DNA of 64,000 bases from Halanaerobium salsuginis (GTDB lineage Bacteria > Bacillota > Halanaerobiia > Halanaerobiales > Halanaerobiaceae). The notes below the pieces were generated by a model. That model ran no database searches. It worked only from the letters and a program-made list of their open reading frames with translations, and was not told the DNA's origin. The number at the start of each line of letters is the position of its first letter. Position 1 is the stretch's first letter. Made by a program: the position numbers and the translations under genes. Below, one piece after another: positions 1 to 8,446 of the stretch. The stretch is taken from the NCBI RefSeq assembly GCF_900114545.1, contig NZ_FOTI01000001.1, forward strand, positions 102,834 to 166,833. The letters run 5' to 3'.

Positions 1-1
1 G

Positions 2-634
2 GCTGCAATTATTAATGAAATTAATCAGCATAAAAAATCGCATATTTTGACTTTAGAAGATCCAATTGAGTATCTGCATAAGCATAATAAAAGTCTAGTT
101 CATCAGCGAGAAATTGGCAGTGATACCAGTAACTTTAAGCGTGGCTTACGGGCCTGCTTAAGGCAGGATCCTGATGTTATTTTAGTAGGTGAAATGCGTG
201 ATTTAGAAACAATTAAAATAGCTCTGGAAGCAGCTGAAACAGGTCACTTAGTACTGGCAACTCTGCATACTAATAGTGCACCAGCAACTATAGACAGGAT
301 TATTGATGCTTTTCCTGCTGGTCAGCAGGAACAGATTAAGATTCAACTTGCTTCCGTACTCAGTGCAATTATTGCACAGCAGTTAATTTCTAAAGCTGAT
401 AATAGCGGTCGTATTGCCGCCTTTGAAATAATGATTGCAACTTCAGCAATTAGAAATATCATCCGGGAAGGTAAGACAAATCAAATTTATTCAGCAATTC
501 AGACTGGTGGCCGTTATAATATGATTACTATGGATAGCTATCTGCTTAATCTTTATAATGCTGGCCAGGTTAGTAAAAAAGAGGTTCTTCATCATTGTAA
601 TGATGTTAAATATGTTCAGGATAAATTGCGCTAG
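2..634 (+). CDS. pilT: Type IV pilus retraction ATPase PilT (5' end cut by window edge)
   Basis: Hexameric motor ATPase that drives pilus retraction at the cytoplasmic membrane. The frame is open to the left edge, so the N-terminal part and the Walker A site are missing; about 210 residues remain. Visible are the Asp box (TLEDPIEY), Walker B (VILVGEMRD) and the His box (GHLVLATLHTNSA), followed by IDAFP, which is typical of PilT. The tetracysteine zinc motif of PilB-type extension ATPases is absent. The gene ends 11 bases before pilC, matching the common pilB-pilT-pilC order, so pilB is expected just outside the window. Confidence 0.93.
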   Translation, partial: AAIINEINQHKKSHILTLEDPIEYLHKHNKSLVHQREIGSDTSNFKRGLRACLRQDPDVILVGEMRDLETIKIALEAAETGHLVLATLHTNSAPATIDRIIDAFPAGQQEQIKIQLASVLSAIIAQQLISKADNSGRIAAFEIMIATSAIRNIIREGKTNQIYSAIQTGGRYNMITMDSYLLNLYNAGQVSKKEVLHHCNDVKYVQDKLR

Positions 635-645
635 GGAGGTGCAGT

Positions 646-1893
646 ATGGCAACCACTTTTTTTTATAAGGCCCGGGGCAGTGCAGGCCAAATTTTAGAAG
701 GGATGATAGAGGCAGGTAGTAGAGAAGAAGTAGCTGGTCAGTTGCGTGATAAAAATCTTTATGCAATTAAAATTGAAGCTCAAGATCAGGCAGCAGCTAG
801 TGCAGCTGGAAAAACCAGTCTACTCAATTTTGATTTAGCTGAATTATCATTATTTGCTAAAGGCTATAAAATTGCTGAATTAGCTAATTTTGCCCAGCGG
901 CTGTCAGTCTTGATTGCAGCAGGAATTCCTCTGGTTAGATCAATTAATATTATTAAAAAACAGTCAAATGTTAAGCATGAACAGCAGATGTTAACTGAAG
1001 TACTGACAGATATTGAAGCAGGAGCAACTCTTTCTAACACATTACAGAAATTTCCCCGTTATTTTCCCACTTTATTTGTGCAGTTGATTAAGGCAGGTGA
1101 AACTGGTGGTGTTCTCGATAGTGTATTGGCTGAGTTAGTCGAATATTATCGTAATCGAGATCGGATTAATAAAGAAGTTAAGTCAGCTCTTTATTATCCA
1201 GTTGTAATTGTAATTGTAGCAATTGCAGCAGTTTTTATCTTGATGGGCTTTGTTTTACCAAATATCTTAAATATGCTGCTCAGTTTTGGGGGTGAAATTC
1301 CACTGCCAACTAAAATTTTGATGGCAGTCAGTAATTTTATTGCTGGCTATTGGTGGCTTATTTTATTAACAGTGATTGGGGCCGGAATTTTAATCAGGAA
1401 TTATTTCAAATCACCAGTTGGGAAACATTTTCGTGATCAAGTTTTGCTTAAAATACCTGTTCTAGGTGATTTAATTCGTAAAGTAGCAGTGTCACGTTTT
1501 GCCAGCACTCTATCTCTGCTGCTGCAGAGTGGGGTTAATATTGTAAATGCTTTACCAGTGGTAGAAGAGGTAGTAGGTAATGAAGTTTTTGCAGATGTTT
1601 TATTGGAAACTAGATTAAGAATTAGAGAAGGGACAACTTTATCTGAACCAATTCAGAAAAGTGGCGAATTTCCTCCTATGGTAGTTCAGATGCTAAAAGT
1701 AGGGGAAGAAAGTGGTAATATTGAAGATATGCTTAACAAGGTTTCTGATTACTATGATTTAGAGGTTGCTAATGCAATTGAAGGTAGTATTTCTTTAATT
1801 GAACCAGCAATGATTATTATTTTAGCAGTGATTGTAGGAGGAATAGTTGCCGCAACTATTTTACCTTTATTTGCTGTTTATCAGAGTATTTAA
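646..1893 (+). CDS. pilC: Type IV pilus inner-membrane platform protein PilC
   Basis: Polytopic membrane platform of the pilus machine (GspF/PilC family), thought to couple the PilB and PilT motors to pilin assembly. At 415 residues it has the usual family length. Two repeated cytoplasmic domains (about residues 80-180 and 285-385) each hold the family pattern of an LS-LI-AGIPL or LLQSGV stretch followed by a GE-SG motif (KAGETGGVLD, KVGEESGNIE). Hydrophobic segments lie near residues 185-205, 225-250 and at the C-terminus. The ATG at 646 has a strong ribosome binding site (GGGAGGTG) directly after pilT. Confidence 0.95.
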   Translation: MATTFFYKARGSAGQILEGMIEAGSREEVAGQLRDKNLYAIKIEAQDQAAASAAGKTSLLNFDLAELSLFAKGYKIAELANFAQRLSVLIAAGIPLVRSINIIKKQSNVKHEQQMLTEVLTDIEAGATLSNTLQKFPRYFPTLFVQLIKAGETGGVLDSVLAELVEYYRNRDRINKEVKSALYYPVVIVIVAIAAVFILMGFVLPNILNMLLSFGGEIPLPTKILMAVSNFIAGYWWLILLTVIGAGILIRNYFKSPVGKHFRDQVLLKIPVLGDLIRKVAVSRFASTLSLLLQSGVNIVNALPVVEEVVGNEVFADVLLETRLRIREGTTLSEPIQKSGEFPPMVVQMLKVGEESGNIEDMLNKVSDYYDLEVANAIEGSISLIEPAMIIILAVIVGGIVAATILPLFAVYQSI

Positions 1894-1980
1894 TTAACTA
1901 AATTTAAAATAATTTTAAATTAATGATGGTAAAAGTTTTAATCTTATGATAAAATATGATAAATAATATATATTTAGAAA

Positions 1981-2080
1981 TTGGAGGCTGAGATTGTCGG
2001 TTGTTTTTACTGGGTACCCTTTGTACCGACAGGAGCCATTGGTACAACCGACCAGAATTAATTTTGGTCGGTTTTTTTAT
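1981..2080 (+). promoter_or_regulatory. Candidate c-di-GMP-II-like riboswitch ahead of the pilin gene
   Basis: Structured leader in the 380-base gap between pilC and the pilin. GTCGGTTGT (1996-2004) is perfectly complementary to ACAACCGAC (2044-2052), and the second element overlaps the 5' arm of a terminator hairpin, so the two pairings exclude each other. The order of short blocks (CTGGGTAC, then GTACAACCGACC) resembles the core of the Clostridium acetobutylicum c-di-GMP-II aptamer (TTGGGCAC, GTGCAACCGACC). Class II c-di-GMP riboswitches are known upstream of clostridial pilin genes. The class assignment is from memory of the motif and is not certain; the terminator switch itself is visible. 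Confidence 0.5.
2047..2080 (+). terminator. Intrinsic terminator of the pilin leader RNA
   Basis: An 8-bp stem, ACCGACCA with TGGTCGGT, is followed by seven T residues. Its 5' arm is shared with the upstream long-range pairing, so it probably acts as the expression platform of the leader and not as a simple end of the pilC transcript. Confidence 0.8.
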
Positions 2081-2273
2081 TTTAAATTTATTTTGAGGAG
2101 GTGGTCAGCACCTTGTAGGGGAGAATTTTATTTGTTTTAGTACAATTTTAAACAAAAGAGCTGTCTTTAACAGCTCAAAAATATTTTCACCTGGCTTTGA
2201 TAAATATTTCTTAGAGTAGAGTTAGCAATTAGCTTAAATAATTTATCAGGCCAAAAACTTAAGGAGGAAAAAA
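2081..2273 (+). other. Untranslated leader of the pilin gene, with one hairpin
   Basis: No gene seen. Contains a 7-bp hairpin, GAGCTGT with ACAGCTC at 2158-2176, flanked by A-rich sequence on both sides. Read on the minus strand it would have a T-rich tail (TTTTGTTT), so it could end leftward transcripts. On the plus strand it is only a stem-loop in the pilin 5' untranslated region. The pilin ribosome binding site (AAGGAGG) follows at about 2262. Confidence 0.5.
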
Positions 2274-2696
2274 ATGAAAAATATCAGAAAAGTATTTAAA
2301 AGAAATGAAGGTTTTACATTAATCGAATTATTAATTGTAATTGTTATTTTAGGTATCCTGGCAGCAATTGCTGTACCTAACCTGGCTGGTTTAACTGACA
2401 CAGCAGACAAAGCAGCTGTTCAGGCTAATATGCGGACTCTAATGACAGAGATTGAAGCTTTTAAGGCTCAGCACCCTAATTCAACTATAACAGTATCTAC
2501 AACTGATGGTTTAGATATTTCATTTACTAATGCTGGTGGGGATACTTTTGATAGTAGTGCCGTCACTTCTTTGAATGATCAAAATGTGACTTTAACTACT
2601 CCGGAAAATGCTGATGCTGACTATAGTATTAAAGCGAGTATTGATAATTGGAGCGTTACAATAACTGATAGTGGAATCACTACCAGTGGTGAATAA
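2274..2696 (+). CDS. Type IV pilin, probably the major subunit
   Basis: Prepilin with a short positively charged leader, a cleavage site KRNEG before FTLIELLIVIVILGILAA, Glu at mature position 5, and a hydrophobic alpha-1 helix. 140 residues. The globular part (residues 45-140) is rich in Thr, Ser, Asp and Ala and has no cysteine, so no disulfide-bounded D region. The acidic surface fits a halophile. It stands alone behind a long regulated leader with a strong ribosome binding site, which suggests the major pilin. The second pilin gene at 4514 could instead have that role. Confidence 0.88.
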   Translation: MKNIRKVFKRNEGFTLIELLIVIVILGILAAIAVPNLAGLTDTADKAAVQANMRTLMTEIEAFKAQHPNSTITVSTTDGLDISFTNAGGDTFDSSAVTSLNDQNVTLTTPENADADYSIKASIDNWSVTITDSGITTSGE

Positions 2697-2788
2697 ATTA
2701 AATTAAATTTAAGGAGGGATTGACTTTGCAGCTAAATTAAACTGATTTAAAAAAGATCAATCTCTTCTTTTTAACTTTAGTTATTACT

Positions 2789-4483
2789 TTGCTGCCTGTT
2801 ATTATGCATTTGAAACTGATTATTTTTGATTCATCTGCAGCAAAGTTGTGGGGTAGTTTTATTTATCTTGATTTTTATTCTTATTATAAAATGATTTTTT
2901 TATTAACTATCTCAGCCCTGATTTTAGTTATTTTTTTACTGTATTTACGAACCGAAGATTTGCTTATAACTAAGTATTATTTTCCGATGATTATTTATGC
3001 CATATTTATTTTACTGGCAGCAGTTTTTACTGAATACAGTGAAATTGTAATTAAAGGTTTTCCAGATCGTTTTGAAAATAGCTATGTGTTGTTGGCTTAT
3101 CTAGTGCTGACTGTAGTTAGTCTTAATTTAGTAGCAGAAAAAGAATCAGTATTCTTTTTGCTAAAGGGGCTTTTAGTTGCCTCTGCCTTACTTTCCATAC
3201 AGGGGATTTTTCAGTTTTATAATCTTGATTTATTAACAACTAGTTTTGGTAAACATCTAGTTACCCCATCCGGATTAGAATTTTTTACTAATCAACTTAG
3301 TTTTATCGGGAAAAAAGTTATTTATAGTACTCTTTACAATCCTAATTATGTTGGCAGTTATGCGGTTATGGTGCTGGCACTAGCTTTAACCTTTTTTATG
3401 CTGGCTAAAAGAAAAAGAGAATTATGGGTTTGGGGATTTTTAACTTTATTGTATTATAGTTTTTTAGTAGGTTCTCGTTCCCGGGCAGGATTTTTATCTT
3501 TTTTGGCAGTTATGGTGCTTTTAATTATAATTTTAGGCCGGCAGCTTAAAAAAAATTATTGCCGATTAATTGTAATTTTATTTTTATTTTGCCTAATCTT
3601 TGCTATAATGGGAGCAAGGAGTGTAGATAGCATTTTTAGTGATATTTTATTTCCACTTTCTGAATCAGAATTAGCTAAAGAAGCTTTGATTTTACCTCCC
3701 ATTACTCAGGTTGATTTTAATTCGAAAAAGCATATTTTAACACTGTTTACTACTGAAGCTAAATTTAAATTTATTTTGCAAGATTCTCAATTTAAATTAC
3801 TACAGCCAGATTCAGCATTAACAATAGTAAAGAGAAATAGTTCTGGCGTTGAATATGACTTTTTGCAATTTAATTTGAGCAAACATCAATTTTTAGCTAA
3901 TTATAAATCTACTCTGAAGTGGAATTATGGTAGTAAAAAAGCAGTGTTTGTTTACCAGGATTCTAAACTTTATCTTAAAGGTATTCAGGGACATTTATTT
4001 CCTTTGACTAAAGTTGAGCATTGGGGATTTAGCGGCTATGAGCGGCTTGGTTCTTCCCGGCTTTATATTTGGTCTCGAACAATCCCTTTATTAAAAAAGA
4101 CATTTTTTATTGGACATGGTGCAGATAGTTTTGCAATGTACTTTCCCCAACAGGATGTAGTAGGTAAACTAAAATATTTTAATGATCCAGCTATTTTAGT
4201 TGATAAACCACATAATCTTTATTTGCAAATTGCAATTAATACAGGAGTTTTATCTTTATTAGCACTATTAGTCCTATGGCTGAGTTATTTAGCTCAGAGT
4301 ATAAATTTATATTTTAAAGCTAGTTTTAATTGCTGGGAGCAGAAAACTGGTCTGGCAGTTATGCTAGCAATTGCAGCCTATTTAATGGCTGGTTTTTTTA
4401 ATGATAGCGTAGTTTCGGCAGCACCGATATTTTGGATTTTATTGGGAATTGGCATTAGAATTAATTTAAAGCAGTTAGACTAA
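2789..4483 (+). CDS. O-antigen ligase / Wzy-type membrane protein, reading frame broken by an early stop
   Basis: Polytopic membrane protein of the O-antigen ligase / polymerase superfamily, with about ten hydrophobic segments. Family hallmarks are GSRSRAGFLS near residue 225, a large non-membrane loop (about residues 270-450) ending in a GHG motif, and KPHNLYLQIAINTGVL near residue 470. In pilus loci such enzymes can transfer glycans to pilin, so a pilin glycosylation role is a reasonable inference. The start is odd. A strong AAGGAGG at 2711 precedes TTG at 2726 in the same frame, but codon 5 is TAA (2738-2740). The listed TTG start at 2789 has no clear ribosome binding site and falls inside the first membrane segment. 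Confidence 0.72.
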   Translation: MLPVIMHLKLIIFDSSAAKLWGSFIYLDFYSYYKMIFLLTISALILVIFLLYLRTEDLLITKYYFPMIIYAIFILLAAVFTEYSEIVIKGFPDRFENSYVLLAYLVLTVVSLNLVAEKESVFFLLKGLLVASALLSIQGIFQFYNLDLLTTSFGKHLVTPSGLEFFTNQLSFIGKKVIYSTLYNPNYVGSYAVMVLALALTFFMLAKRKRELWVWGFLTLLYYSFLVGSRSRAGFLSFLAVMVLLIIILGRQLKKNYCRLIVILFLFCLIFAIMGARSVDSIFSDILFPLSESELAKEALILPPITQVDFNSKKHILTLFTTEAKFKFILQDSQFKLLQPDSALTIVKRNSSGVEYDFLQFNLSKHQFLANYKSTLKWNYGSKKAVFVYQDSKLYLKGIQGHLFPLTKVEHWGFSGYERLGSSRLYIWSRTIPLLKKTFFIGHGADSFAMYFPQQDVVGKLKYFNDPAILVDKPHNLYLQIAINTGVLSLLALLVLWLSYLAQSINLYFKASFNCWEQKTGLAVMLAIAAYLMAGFFNDSVVSAAPIFWILLGIGIRINLKQLD

Positions 4484-4513
4484 CCTGATTGCTAAAAAAA
4501 TGGAGGCTTAGTT

Positions 4514-4954
4514 ATGGAGAGACAACGGTCATTTAAATTGACTGAGCAGGGGTTTACCCTGATTGAACTTTTGATAGTAATTGTTATTTTAGGAATTTTA
4601 GCTTCAATTGCAATCCCCAATTTAAGTGGGATTACAGAAAAAGCAAGAGAAGAAGCCCTTACTTTTAATGTAAGAACTTTACAAACAGAAATTAGTGTTT
4701 ATAAATTTAAGCATGACAATTATCCTGCTGCAGCTGATACAGCAGCTTTTATTAATAATTATCAAGCTGAATTTAATGCTCTAAAAAGTATTGTAGGAGA
4801 AGTTGGTACTGCTAATTTAGCAACTGATTATTATTATGCTAGTAATGGTAGTGACTATGTTTTTTCAGTTAAGTTAACTGATGATTTGTTTATTGGGATT
4901 TCCAACCAGAGTGGTCTGGAGACTGATTTAACAGGACATCTCAGTCTAGATTAA
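4514..4954 (+). CDS. Type IV pilin / major pseudopilin-like protein
   Basis: 146-residue prepilin. After the leader and a Q-G cleavage site comes FTLIELLIVIVILGILAS with Glu at position 5. The region after the helix (TEISVYKFKHDNYPA) resembles GspG-like pseudopilins and thin clostridial pilins, and no cysteine pair is present. It lies between the ligase-like gene and pilD. It shares its first 40 residues with the 2274 pilin, so the two may be alternative or minor subunits of the same fibre. Confidence 0.88.
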   Translation: MERQRSFKLTEQGFTLIELLIVIVILGILASIAIPNLSGITEKAREEALTFNVRTLQTEISVYKFKHDNYPAAADTAAFINNYQAEFNALKSIVGEVGTANLATDYYYASNGSDYVFSVKLTDDLFIGISNQSGLETDLTGHLSLD

Positions 4955-4983
4955 TAAAACTAAGAAGATTGGATGGCGATCAG

Positions 4984-5727
4984 ATGCTTATTTTTATCTT
5001 TATTTTAGGACTTTTAATCGGCAGTTTCTTAAATGTGGTAATTTATCGACTTCCCCGGGGCGAATCAATTGTTTTTCCTGCCTCACATTGTCCAGAATGT
5101 GGCCATCAGCTGGGAGCACTAGAATTAATACCAGTAGTAAGCTATCTTTTTTTACAGGGGAAGTGTCGTGCCTGTGCTAGTAAAATAGCAGTAACTTATC
5201 CACTGATTGAGTTAACAACTGCTTTAATTTTTGTGCTTAACTATTTATATCTGGAAAATTTAACTGTGCTGTTAGCTGGTTTAATTTTTTCTTCCTTATT
5301 AATTGCTCTAACAGTGATTGATTATCAAAAACAGATTCTGCCCGATAAATTAACTCTGGGCGGCTTAATAGTAGGACTTTTTTTAGCTTTTTTTAGAAGT
5401 GATTTAGCTATGGGACAGGCAATTTTGGGTCTTTTAGCAGGGGGAGGATTTCTATTAATTCTGGCTTACTTAAGTAAAGGTGGTATTGGTGGTGGTGATA
5501 TTAAGATGATGGCTATGGTAGGTAGTTTTGCTGGCCCTGTAATTGCCGTTACAGCAATTTTTTTAGCAGCTGTGCTGGCACTTTTATTTGCTTTACCAGG
5601 AATTTTCAAGGGTAAATTACAATTAAAAAGCAAATTACCTTTTGGACCTTTCTTAGCTGCAGCCTCACTTTTACTCTGGTTCTGGGAAGATATCTTCTTT
5701 CATTTTTATTTGAATTTGTTTATTTAG
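4984..5727 (+). CDS. pilD: Prepilin peptidase / N-methyltransferase PilD
   Basis: Inner-membrane aspartic protease that removes the leader from prepilins and pseudopilins and methylates the new N-terminus. It probably serves both the pilus locus and the second locus at 30-39 kb, since no other copy is seen. The N-terminal domain has the two zinc CxxC pairs (CPEC and CRAC). The catalytic aspartates lie in VIDYQKQILPD and in GGGDIKMMAM, and there are about eight membrane segments. ATG 4984 with GGATGG six bases upstream is preferred. An in-frame TTG at 4969 would add five residues. Confidence 0.95.
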   Translation: MLIFIFILGLLIGSFLNVVIYRLPRGESIVFPASHCPECGHQLGALELIPVVSYLFLQGKCRACASKIAVTYPLIELTTALIFVLNYLYLENLTVLLAGLIFSSLLIALTVIDYQKQILPDKLTLGGLIVGLFLAFFRSDLAMGQAILGLLAGGGFLLILAYLSKGGIGGGDIKMMAMVGSFAGPVIAVTAIFLAAVLALLFALPGIFKGKLQLKSKLPFGPFLAAASLLLWFWEDIFFHFYLNLFI

Positions 5728-5742
5728 CCAGGGAGGTATTTA

Positions 5743-6198
5743 ATGAATATATTTAGAGAACAGGCAGGGATAACACTTATTGAAACAGTTATAACCTTGT
5801 TTTTAATAGTGCTGTTAATTACTGCTTTTGCGGCAGCCTTGATTACAGGTGTGCATACTCAGGCTCAATCAGCTAATCGTAAACAGGCGATTAATCTGGC
5901 AGCTGATCTAGCTGAGCTGCTGCACAGTAAAAACGAATCTGGTCAGAATCTGTTAACTCAAATTATAAAAGGTGAAAATCTTAGTTATGATTCAGCTAGT
6001 TTTAATTTAACTAATGAGTTATTAAGTAACTATACAAGCGATTTTAATTTAATTGGCAATGATCAGCAAGTTCAGATTAAATACAATACTTTCGGTGATT
6101 GGCATGATTTGTTAAACCTTACTATTCAGGTTAACTGGCAGGATAGACATAGTTATCAGGAGAGCTTAAAAACTTTATTGGCAGTTGGTCTATCATGA
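5743..6198 (+). CDS. Minor pilin, PilV/GspI-like (first triplet)
   Basis: 151-residue protein with a type IV prepilin N-terminus: cleavage after QAG, then ITLIETVITLFLIVLLITAF with Glu at position 5. It opens the first V-W-X minor pilin triplet and overlaps the next gene by four bases. Minor pilins of this class are thought to prime pilus assembly and form a tip complex. The assignment rests on the N-terminus, size and gene order; the globular part is not recognised. Confidence 0.8.
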   Translation: MNIFREQAGITLIETVITLFLIVLLITAFAAALITGVHTQAQSANRKQAINLAADLAELLHSKNESGQNLLTQIIKGENLSYDSASFNLTNELLSNYTSDFNLIGNDQQVQIKYNTFGDWHDLLNLTIQVNWQDRHSYQESLKTLLAVGLS

Positions 6199-6686
6199 TT
6201 AAATTAATAAAGCATTTTAATGGCTCAGGTTTTACTTTACTGGAGATAATTCTGACTTTAATTATTTTTTTATTAATTTCTTTGATTGTTACGCCAATTT
6301 TAATCTCAAGTTTTGATATTTTAGATAGCAGTAGTACTGAAATGAGCCAGGATCAATTATTAGCTCTTGCTCAGCAAAAATTGGCTGCTTATCTTAGAAC
6401 AGCAATTGCTGATTCGACTAATCAATTTGGACAAGGGAGAAATAACTGGACGTTTTCTGGTTATAGCTCAGCTGTTGATGAAAATAAATATCGACTTAAT
6501 TTAATTAATGATACTTTATATCTTCAGATTAATAGTCAGCCTCAGCAAATTATTTTGCAGAATGTAAGTGGCTTCTATATTAGACAATTGACGACTAAAA
6601 ATAGATTTTTGATTTATTTAGAAACTAATGTTGAAGGTAAAACAGAACAGCAGCGAGAATTTGTAGTTTCGCGAAACTACAACTAG
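6195..6686 (+). CDS. Minor pilin, PilW/GspJ-like (first triplet)
   Basis: 163 residues. Prepilin motif SGFTLLEIILTLIIFLLISLIV with Glu at position 5, followed by a helix containing SSFDILDSSSTEMS, as in PilW and GspJ proteins. The start ATGA overlaps the end of the preceding gene, so translation is probably coupled. Likely part of the pilus tip complex with its neighbours. Confidence 0.8.
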   Translation: MIKLIKHFNGSGFTLLEIILTLIIFLLISLIVTPILISSFDILDSSSTEMSQDQLLALAQQKLAAYLRTAIADSTNQFGQGRNNWTFSGYSSAVDENKYRLNLINDTLYLQINSQPQQIILQNVSGFYIRQLTTKNRFLIYLETNVEGKTEQQREFVVSRNYN

Positions 6687-6701
6687 AAAGGAGAGTATAG
6701 A

Positions 6702-8423
6702 ATGAATTATATTAAGAATAAACAGGGTATAGCTTTAATATTTTTATTAATAATTTTAATTGTAGTTGCTACTTTAGTTTTTGCTCTCCTCAAATCTGAT
6801 TTATTTGATTTACATTTTAAAGATGAGATGATCAGTCAGCAAAAAGCTTTTTATCTGGCAGATGCTGGTGCAGAAAGACTTATTTTTTTATTTAGGAAAT
6901 CAGGCAAAAAAATATTTTTAGAAGATTATGAAGATTTAACTAGTGATGATACTGATTTTATCAAGGGTAAAAAAAGACAGCTGGCTGATTATGAGGGCTT
7001 TTATCAGATTACTAATCCTGATTATTCGATCGAAGATGATCAGGTTTCAGTTGATATTTTAGGCAGTTATTCAGGTTTAGATAAAAAAATTGGCTTAACC
7101 TTTGACTTAACATCTTCTAATGAAGGCGGCCCTTTTAATAATGCTTTATTTGCTGCTTCTAGTAGTGGTGGAGGTTCGGAACCTGTTATTGCCATGTCTG
7201 GTAGTGCCAAAATAGACGGTGACATTAAGACAAATGCTACTGCCTATAATGAAGTTAGTGTAGATCCAGCTGCTCAAATAGATGGTAATTTAGACCTTGA
7301 TTATAGTGAAGAAGCAGTTACAGAAGCTGATGTTAAAGTGGCTAAAAAGCCTGGTGATCAGGTCTGGTCAGCTGCGCACGGAGCCTATCGTCCTTCAGAT
7401 GGAATTATCTGGTATAATGGCTTTTATTATAAGGCTAAATATTATACTACTTCAGCTCCAGATGCAGATAGTTCCTGGTCACGTCAAATCCCGGCGGGAG
7501 ACGCCTGGCCCTGGTTTAAAAATCAGACTTATAATACTGGAGATGAGGTCTGGTATAATGAGCAAAAATATGTAGCAAAATATAATACTACCAATGATAA
7601 ACCTGCAGACTCTGCTGCCTGGGAGCGAATGGTTAGAAATGTTAGTGGTTCTATTAATAATTTAGAGCATCAGGATTATCCAGATCCTGAATTTCCTGAT
7701 TTCCCAGATGATTTATCTCTGCGGAGTGATTTTACAACTCCATGGACAGAATCTGGTGTTTATACTATTGCGGAAGATGGTCAATATAATAATATTTCTG
7801 TAACTTCTGATCGAACTTTAACCATTGATTTAAACAACAGTACACGAATAATTAGAGTAAACAACCTTAATCTAAATCAGGGTCATATTGTTTTGACAAA
7901 CAAAGGAGAAAATGGGCGGCTGATTTTATATGTTGGTGATGAGTTTACAATGACTGGCAGCAGTGATATCAATTATCTGTCAAGTAATAATTCAACAGAG
8001 CCAAATCAAATTGATGATGTAATGTTATACTATGCTGGTGATCAGGCTGTTAATCTTGGCGGATCTACTCATTATTATGGGAATATATTTATTGAAAAAG
8101 CTGACTTAAATATTGGTGGTGGTAGTGGTGTTATGGGGAATATTATTAGTCGAGGTTCAGCAATTAATATTTCTGGAGGAACTTCAGTTGATACTAGAAT
8201 AATTTATGCTCTAGATTCTAAAGTAGATATTTCGGGTGGTGCATATGTAGAGGGAACTGTAATGGCAAATAGCTTTAATATTTCGGGAGGAACCACTTTA
8301 AAATATGAGCCCAGCAATTTAGATAGTTTTCCCTTTGCTGATCTTTTTACTCCTGAAGAAGAAGAGGAACTTAAGGGAGGTGGGACAGCTCAAGATAATT
8401 TAGTTAAATGGTATAATAATTAA
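6702..8423 (+). CDS. PilX-like tip protein with two CBM5/12-like modules and a beta-solenoid-like C-terminus
   Basis: 573 residues. The N-terminus is prepilin-like (NKQGIALIFLLIILIVV) but lacks Glu at position 5, as in GspK and PilX tip proteins, and has the AFYLADAGAE signature. Residues about 220-310 hold two tandem modules with the aromatic pattern of chitin-binding CBM5/12 domains: W...Y...D-IIWYNGFYYKAKYYT...WSRQ, then W...YNTGDEVWYNEQKYVAKYNT...WERM. Residues 370-540 have repeated G-rich hydrophobic turns (INISGGTSVD, VDISGGAYVE, FNISGGTTL), suggesting a beta-solenoid. Third gene of the first minor pilin triplet. A tip adhesin for chitin or another polysaccharide is inferred and not shown. 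Confidence 0.75.
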   Translation: MNYIKNKQGIALIFLLIILIVVATLVFALLKSDLFDLHFKDEMISQQKAFYLADAGAERLIFLFRKSGKKIFLEDYEDLTSDDTDFIKGKKRQLADYEGFYQITNPDYSIEDDQVSVDILGSYSGLDKKIGLTFDLTSSNEGGPFNNALFAASSSGGGSEPVIAMSGSAKIDGDIKTNATAYNEVSVDPAAQIDGNLDLDYSEEAVTEADVKVAKKPGDQVWSAAHGAYRPSDGIIWYNGFYYKAKYYTTSAPDADSSWSRQIPAGDAWPWFKNQTYNTGDEVWYNEQKYVAKYNTTNDKPADSAAWERMVRNVSGSINNLEHQDYPDPEFPDFPDDLSLRSDFTTPWTESGVYTIAEDGQYNNISVTSDRTLTIDLNNSTRIIRVNNLNLNQGHIVLTNKGENGRLILYVGDEFTMTGSSDINYLSSNNSTEPNQIDDVMLYYAGDQAVNLGGSTHYYGNIFIEKADLNIGGGSGVMGNIISRGSAINISGGTSVDTRIIYALDSKVDISGGAYVEGTVMANSFNISGGTTLKYEPSNLDSFPFADLFTPEEEEELKGGGTAQDNLVKWYNN

Positions 8424-8446
8424 CCTTTTTAAGGGGGAAGAAGGTT

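Noticed and set aside
1981..2080. Class I (GEMM-I) c-di-GMP riboswitch
   Set aside because: The conserved GCAAA-type blocks and tetraloop-receptor layout are absent; the blocks seen match the class II pattern better.
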